NCBI RefSeq assembly: GCF_040939455.1
Contig: NC_134117.1
Span: forward strand, 31,055,501 to 31,119,500
Source of the DNA: Microcebus murinus
Taxonomy: Eukaryota; Chordata; Mammalia; Primates; Cheirogaleidae
Length of the DNA: 64,000 nt
Direction of reading: 5' to 3'
The notes beneath the pieces are model-generated. The model saw only the letters and a program-made list of their open reading frames with translations, did no database searches and had not been told where the DNA came from. This document shows, piece after piece, positions 58,340 through 64,000 of the stretch. Position 1 is the first letter of the stretch, and each line of letters opens with the position of its first letter. A program made the translations under genes and the position numbers.

Positions 58340-58653
58340 TTTTTTTTTTTTTTTTTTTTTTTTTTTGAGAGAGGGTCTCACTCTGTCACCAGGGTTGGAG
58401 TGCAGTGACATCATCATAGCTCACTGAAGCCTTGAACTCTTGGGTTCAAGGGATCCTCCTTTCTCAGCCTTCCGAGGAGCTGGGTTCACTGGCACGTGCC
58501 ACTATGCCTGGCTAATTAAAAAAATTTTTTTAATGTAGAGACAGGGTCTCACTGTGTTGCTAGGCTGGTCGTGAACTCCTAGACTCAAGTGGTTCACCTG
58601 CCTCAGACTCCCAAAGTGCTGGGATTAATAAGTACGAGCCACCGCACCCAGCC
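58340..58653 (-). repeat. Alu SINE (older copy)
   Basis: T run of 26, GAGAGAGGGTCTCACTCTGT, and CGAGCCACCGCACCCAGCC. AAAGCACT on both sides is the target-site duplication. Confidence 0.95.
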
Positions 58654-58787
58654 AAAGCACTTTTGAAGTAGTAAAGTTTGATTCACTTTACCCATAACTC
58701 CTCAAGAAAACATAACTACTAAGGGCACAGCAGCCTTTGGGCCACTTCACCACCTCTATACTACACTCTATCAAGACCTGTGTCTGG

Positions 58788-59082
58788 GCCTGGCGTGGTG
58801 GCTAATGCCTGTAATCCTAGCACTCTGGGAGGCTGACATGGGAGGATCACTTGAGCTTAGGAGTTCGAGACCAGCCTGAGCAAGAGCGAGACCCAGACTG
58901 TACTAAAAATAGAAAAATTAGCCCGGCATCGTGGCATGTGCCTGTAGTCCCAGCTACTTGAGAGGCTGAGATAGGAGGATCACTGGAGCCCAGGAGTTTG
59001 AGGTTGCTGTCAGCTAGGCTGATGCCACGGAACTCTACTCAGGGCAATAGAGTGAGACTCTGTCCCCCCCGCCCCCCCAAAA
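58788..59082 (+). repeat. Alu SINE with a C-rich pre-tail
   Basis: GGCCTGGCGTGGTGGCTAAT start, ACTAAAAATAGAAAAATTAG linker. The usual CTCAAAA end is replaced by CCCCCCCGCCCCCCC at 59064-59078. Flanked by AAGACCTGTGTCTG and AAGACCTGTTTCTG (13 of 14 identical). Confidence 0.95.
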
Positions 59083-59099
59083 AAGACCTGTTTCTGCCT

Positions 59100-59305
59100 C
59101 CATGCAAGGCACCTAGCTGAGCACCTCATCTGTATAATCTGATTCAATCTTCATAGCAACTGCAATGAGGTATGTACAAGATTAAAATTTCCAATTTAGA
59201 GATAAGAAAACTAAGGCTTGCAGAGATTAAGTCATACAGTTATCCACTGGTTGAAGTGGAAATTCAAATCTAGGCAGTGGCCCCCGATAGCAAGCCTTTT
59301 CCATG
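59100..59305 (-). repeat. MIR SINE
   Basis: TGATTCAATCTTCATAGCAA, AACTAAGGCTTGCAGAGATT and GAAATTCAAATCTAGGCAG. Confidence 0.8.
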
Positions 59306-59369
59306 AGTTACTCCATCCACCCTGGCCAATATTCTTCCTTACTTGCTCTTTCTGTGAGGCTGAGAGCTG

Positions 59370-59605
59370 ACTCTCACATTTACATCAGCATCAGAATCAT
59401 GGGAGGGACTTGGTAAAAATACACTTGTTTTGGTGCAATCCAAGAGATTTTGATTCAGGAAGGGGAGGGAGGATCTGCATTTTTAACAGGAACCCCTCCC
59501 ACCACCACCACCACCACCACCACCACCACCACCACCACCTCTACCACCACCAGGTGATTCTGGTCTTCAGACTGCAAGATACTGCACTGAGCACGAGAAG
59601 ACCCT
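59370..59605 (+). mobile_element. MER5A (hAT) with an internal (CCA)n expansion
   Basis: AGCATCAGAATCATGGGAGG, AGAGATTTTGATTCAGGAAG, GGATCTGCATTTTTAACAGG and, after the repeat, CAGGTGATTCTGGTCTTCAG follow MER5A order. Confidence 0.8.
59498..59552 (+). repeat. (CCA)n microsatellite
   Basis: About 13 uninterrupted CCA units (59500-59538), then CTCTACCACCACC. Confidence 0.97.
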
Positions 59606-59654
59606 ATGCACCAGGGGAGTGGCTTGTGTAAAAAGGCATTAATTTCCTCATTAC

Positions 59655-59878
59655 TCATGATCCATCGGGGCTTCATAAAAATGGCAGGGAGTTATTGTTT
59701 AACAGGTACAAAGTTTCAGTTTGGGATGATGAGAAAGTCCATGAGATCGATGGTGGTGACGGTTGCACAACAATGTGAATGTACTTTATGCCACCAAACT
59801 ATATCCCTTAAAATAGCTAAAATGGTCAACTTTCTGTTATATGTATTTTTCCACAATTTTAAATGGCAGGATGCTAAC
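59655..59878 (+). repeat. L1 3' end fragment
   Basis: GGGAGTTATTGTTTAACAGG, AGTTTCAGTTTGGGATGATG, GTTGCACAACAATGTGAATG and TAAAATAGCTAAAATGGTCA. Confidence 0.85.
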
Positions 59879-59884
59879 CTCTTA

Positions 59885-60905
59885 GCTTAGGGAACTGGAG
59901 AGAGATACCGAAGGAAGAAATTGCAGCCTGACTTATTTCACATGCTGGAGAACACTGGCTACATGATCCATTTGCAGAATTGCCTGGGAAGCTGTGTGCC
60001 AGGCAGTCTCACCCTGATGGGGCGGCTTCCTCAACACCTGGCAGGGCCAGGAGCCTCCTCTGAGCCCTGAGTGAAGGCAGCAGAAAGGAAGAGAAGAAAA
60101 GTGGGGCCCTAGTGTTTTATAGACAATACTCAGGCCCCAAATTTGCTCATGAGATGTGATACAATGGAGAGCATGAAAGGCAGGAAATTGAGACAGAGAG
60201 AGAGAGAGAGAGAGAAAAGGTACACTTCATTCCTTTTCCCAGTGGTCGTCAGGAGCTGTCTCAATCCCATGCACTCAAGGAGAAAGGGAACAGTGTACCA
60301 GTTTCTCACACAGGGATATATTTTGGGGGGGCTCCCAAATGAGAATTTTAAACTTTGTATGTTCATTTAGATAGTATTTGTAAAAAGAAAAATGTTCTCA
60401 CACCCACATGAATCCCTCCAGCTTTGGCCAAGGACCGGGGCAGAAGAGGAAGCCCCACGTCATCAGCACACGTGCTTTCCCTCCTTCCTAGAGTCCCCAG
60501 CTCTTCAGCTTGATGGCACCAAGAAGGTCCTGGCCAGGTTGAGCACAGCAGGTGGCTGGGCGGGACACAGAATGCCCGACCCTAAGAGGTCAGTGGCTTA
60601 TTAGTGGTTGATCCCTGGGGGGTGATGGGACTAGGGCACCAAGGGGCAGTACTCAGAGTTCACCTTGACTGTCCATCCATGTTCCCACCTGCAACATCCA
60701 GGCACATGGCCAACCTCTCTCACCTGCTCTGCATCCCCAAAATAACCAAGATCTTCCCCTAAGCCAGGGCAGCAACATTAAGAAGCAGCATTTTCTACTT
60801 CCTTTCTTCTTTATGTGCTTCTTGTAGCCCCAGATAGCTTGTAAACTCCTGGCTTACTGTTTACCAAAGTACCCCAGCCTCTGCTCAGCAGTCTCCTAGA
60901 AATAG
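59885..60905. other. Intronic sequence, (GA)n at 60195-60215
   Basis: Only the short GA microsatellite is recognisable. Confidence 0.4.
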
Positions 60906-60909
60906 ATAT

Positions 60910-61395
60910 TTGTCAGGATGGACAGATGCAAAAGTTGGAAACTAGGCATATTCCATCAATAGGACAATGATTCAATAGAACAGAGTACTTTCATATCCAG
61001 GAAAATAGGTTTTATTGTTTTTACGACTTAGATCTAGATAAATTGTCTTGGAAAGACTTCCAAAGCATAGTGTTATATTTTAAAAGTTAAAAATAAATTG
61101 AACAAAACATAGTATGAGCTCGTTTATACAAAACAAAACCACAGACACAAAAACAAAAGTATATCTTTATGTGCACCTGCACATTTGTGTATAACCATGT
61201 AAATGCATAGAAAAATGTCTGCAAGAACACTCACCAAGCCAGTAACAGTGATGACTTTAGAAAAAGAAAGCAGGATTTGATGGAGATTAACAGGGGGCCT
61301 TTACTCTATCTTTAGTGTTTAGATTCTTTATAAATAAGAATGTATTCCCATATTGCTTGTATAATTAAAAATAAATCAAAAATGTAGTTTTTTAA
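60910..61395 (+). repeat. Old LINE 3' fragment
   Basis: TTGTCTTGGAAAGACTTCCA, AAAACATAGTATGAGCTCGT, AGCCAGTAACAGTGATGACT resemble old L1-type 3' ends. Confidence 0.5.
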
Positions 61396-61529
61396 AACCT
61401 GAAATTATTATATGAGTTTTTTTTTTCATTCTGTAGAACTTTTCTTTAATGAGTTAAACACTAGCACCAGGAAGGCAGTAGGACTAGCTCCCACTTGGGC
61501 AAGGGTTTATTTATCCTGCTTATCTCAAG

Positions 61530-61990
61530 TTCGAGCCAACAATGCTAATGATTCTGAATAGCACAGCCACTCCTTGGCCATCCCATACCCTCCCACCCAC
61601 AGCTTCAACTATCACCTCTATGTGGACGACTTCCAAAGCCTCTTTCCAGACACAGCCTCTCCCTCTAGCTACAGTCCTGACTTCCCCACTTCCTGCTGGG
61701 TAGAGCCAGCACACCATGCACAAAGCCAGATTCCTGTCCTTCCCTCTCTCCCTGATCCAGCTCTTCTGCCTAACTTCCTCCTTTCTATGAACTGGCACCT
61801 CTCTTTCCCCAGAAACCCAGAAAGGAAACTTCCCAATCATCTCTGACCCTCTTTATCCACACACTCACCCCCAAATATCCAGTCCATTGTCACATTCTGG
61901 TGATTTTCTATGCCGCCGACATAACCCCTGTTCAGATCCTTTCCACGCATCACCTGGACTAGCAGAATCACCTTCAAGGGGTGTCCTTCC
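61530..61990 (+). repeat. L2 LINE fragment
   Basis: CAACTATCACCTCTATGTGG, CAAATATCCAGTCCATTGTC and AACCCCTGTTCAGATCCTTT follow the L2 3' wording. Confidence 0.55.
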
Positions 61991-61994
61991 CTTT

Positions 61995-62270
61995 GACTGC
62001 TTTGGTCCACCTACTAGATGTCCCACTTAGTGAAGGACCAACATTCCAGCCCCTCCAGGTCATTTTGAGTCCCCTTTTCATCACATATTGTGTTAGCTAT
62101 CTTCCCAGTTTTGAGTCATCTGCAATTTTGGAAAATATGGCTTCATGCCTTCCTCCAACTATCTGATTTTTGTTAAAGTGGGCTGAACCAAGAACAAGGC
62201 TCTGACTACAGATCTCATTCCAAAGGAACTCAGAACTTATCACTAAAGAAAATCACTTTTAAAAAATTAG
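61995..62270. other. Intronic sequence, nothing recognised
   Basis: No repeat or gene recognised. Confidence 0.4.
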
Positions 62271-62274
62271 TGTT

Positions 62275-62462
62275 GGATGCTTTTAAGACACCATCTCATT
62301 TATACCTTGCAATAATTTCTGGAACAAGGTACTGTTATCCAAATTTTAGAGACTTCGAAACTGAGGTTGAGAATGGCTAGGTAACGTCTGAAACATCTCA
62401 CAGGTGTTAAATGGCAACTTTTCATTTGAACCCATCTGTTGATTCCAGAGCTCATGATTTTT
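62275..62462 (-). repeat. MIR SINE
   Basis: ATACCTTGCAATAATTTCTG, GAAACTGAGGTTGAGAATGG and TTTGAACCCATCTGTTG. Confidence 0.7.
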
Positions 62463-62568
62463 CTACCATGGAGTGTAGATCCCCACCTTTTAAAAGATAA
62501 AGCACACATATGCCTCTTAATCTGTATTGAGGACCTTTCACATTCTAGCTCCAAATTTACCTTTATAA

Positions 62569-62919
<351 letters not shown>

Positions 62920-62924
62920 GGATA

Positions 62925-64000
62925 AAAAGATCTTGGATAGGAAATCCTGAGTATAGAATTAGGAAGGCAGCAAATGCCCTCTTTACAGAACAAACTGAGG
63001 TATTCAATTTCAAAAAGAGTAACAAAGCAATAAATCAACAGTGAAGCACTTATGTGAACTAGTTACTTCAGATGAACCTGAACAGCTTCCTTGATACAGC
63101 AGCAACCAACGTGCTGGGCATCCTTCAAGTTGTCCCCTGAGCCTCTGCATGGAACAGAACAGGCCACAAGGTGAGCATTCGCTGCCTGTCCCGTACGTTC
63201 TACTCTTATTCCATGGAGCATGCTGCCTCAGTCCCAGCAGTCCTTGCTTCCAGAATGCTTCAAATTTATAAGAAATTTCTTCAGCAAGGAAGAAACAAAG
63301 ACGGAAATATTTTATAAAAGAAAACACCAAAAGTAGCAACCATAGAAGCTTCTTTCCCGTGAATGAAGTTACAGGGTTTTATCCAAGCCCCTTTAACAAA
63401 ACAGTGTCAAAATTTATAACTTGTAAACAATTCCTCACTTATCATGCTTTATACTACCCTTCCATAAATAAATAAATGTCAGAAATATCGAGAAAGGCAG
63501 AGAGTTAACAACACCTTGTTCCACAAATTACAGAAACTATCAGATTCTCACCTGCATTATCATCTGGCTCAGGTAAGCTCAGGGGGGTGGGCAGTCACTA
63601 TGGGGACTTTGCCCTCCAGGGTCCCCCATCAGCCAGCACAGTGCTTGACATAGGGGAGTGATTCAAAGTGACTGCCAAATGGATGAGTGTTGAATGGATG
63701 AGAAAAGACAGCTCCGGGGGGAAAAAATGAGGACACAGGGAATGAGGGGGTGTCACATCCAAGTAGCAAGAATGTGAAGAAAGTAGCCAACCACCTCCTT
63801 CCATCTGAGACTCAGATTCTCCTCCGCCTCTCCATGGTGACACCCACACAGTAGTCAAGTCTTTGGGTCAGTTTCTGAGTCCTACAGGCACTGTCACACA
63901 TAATCTTAAAGCATTTGCCATTTACATTTTAAAGTTTTATAGCTGCTACCTCTTTTTCTTTCAATATGTCTTAGGAACATGTTTTTCCCCCTAACCTTTC
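62925..64000. other. Intronic sequence, nothing recognised
   Basis: No repeat family or exon recognised up to the window edge. Confidence 0.4.

Noticed and set aside
59410..59631. Open frame with a 14-residue His run
   Set aside because: Product of the (CCA)n microsatellite inside MER5A.

Overview
The window is vertebrate nuclear DNA, almost certainly from a strepsirrhine primate (a lemur). Five of its Alu copies (about 19459, 21765, 30185, 46963 and 48876) carry the 'TTGGCCAACTAATATATATAG' type insertion between the two monomers, which I know from lemur Alus. A short L1 3' end at 53429-53552 ends in the 'TTGTACCCCCATAATA' type tail I associate with lemur L1s. The species itself is inferred and not proven.

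The only protein-coding sequence I can support is one large exon on the minus strand, 45443-44132. It encodes exactly 400 residues, starting MTSEEM and ending SESRWYP at a strong splice donor. I recognise it as the N-terminus of PLCE1 (phospholipase C epsilon 1), i.e. the first coding exon of the long isoform. Because the gene runs right to left, 45444-64000 should be its first (5' UTR) intron and 1-44131 its very large second intron. None of the catalytic, CDC25, PH, C2 or Ras-association parts of the protein lie in the window.

The rest is intron filled with layered repeats. From left to right: a MER20 inside an old LINE (1.6-2.3 kb); an ancient antisense L2 broken up by MIR, MER2 and MER5A insertions (8.4-10.7 kb); a 210-bp pure pyrimidine microsatellite joined to an Alu (13.2-13.7 kb); a 191-bp hAT MITE with near-perfect termini and target-site duplication (18.2 kb); nested L1s (20.4-21.5 kb); a nearly full-length but broken mariner copy (34.0-35.3 kb); a MER1-type hAT element (36.1 kb); an L1 3' end (37-38 kb); MER2 (43.2 kb); then, upstream of the exon, an L1 cluster with a 5' inversion and younger nested insertions (51.1-54.0 kb), a Tigger-type element (57 kb) and several Alus (58-59 and 62.7 kb).

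No complete RNA gene, CRISPR array, operon or bacterial or viral gene cluster is present. The points most worth a second look are the hAT MITE (a candidate horizontally acquired family), an unassigned cysteine-rich block in the PLCE1 exon, a possible short upstream ORF in its leader, a perfect 39-bp tandem duplication at 38.9 kb, a perfect 15-bp hairpin at 36.5 kb, and the twin-primed L1 at 51-52 kb.
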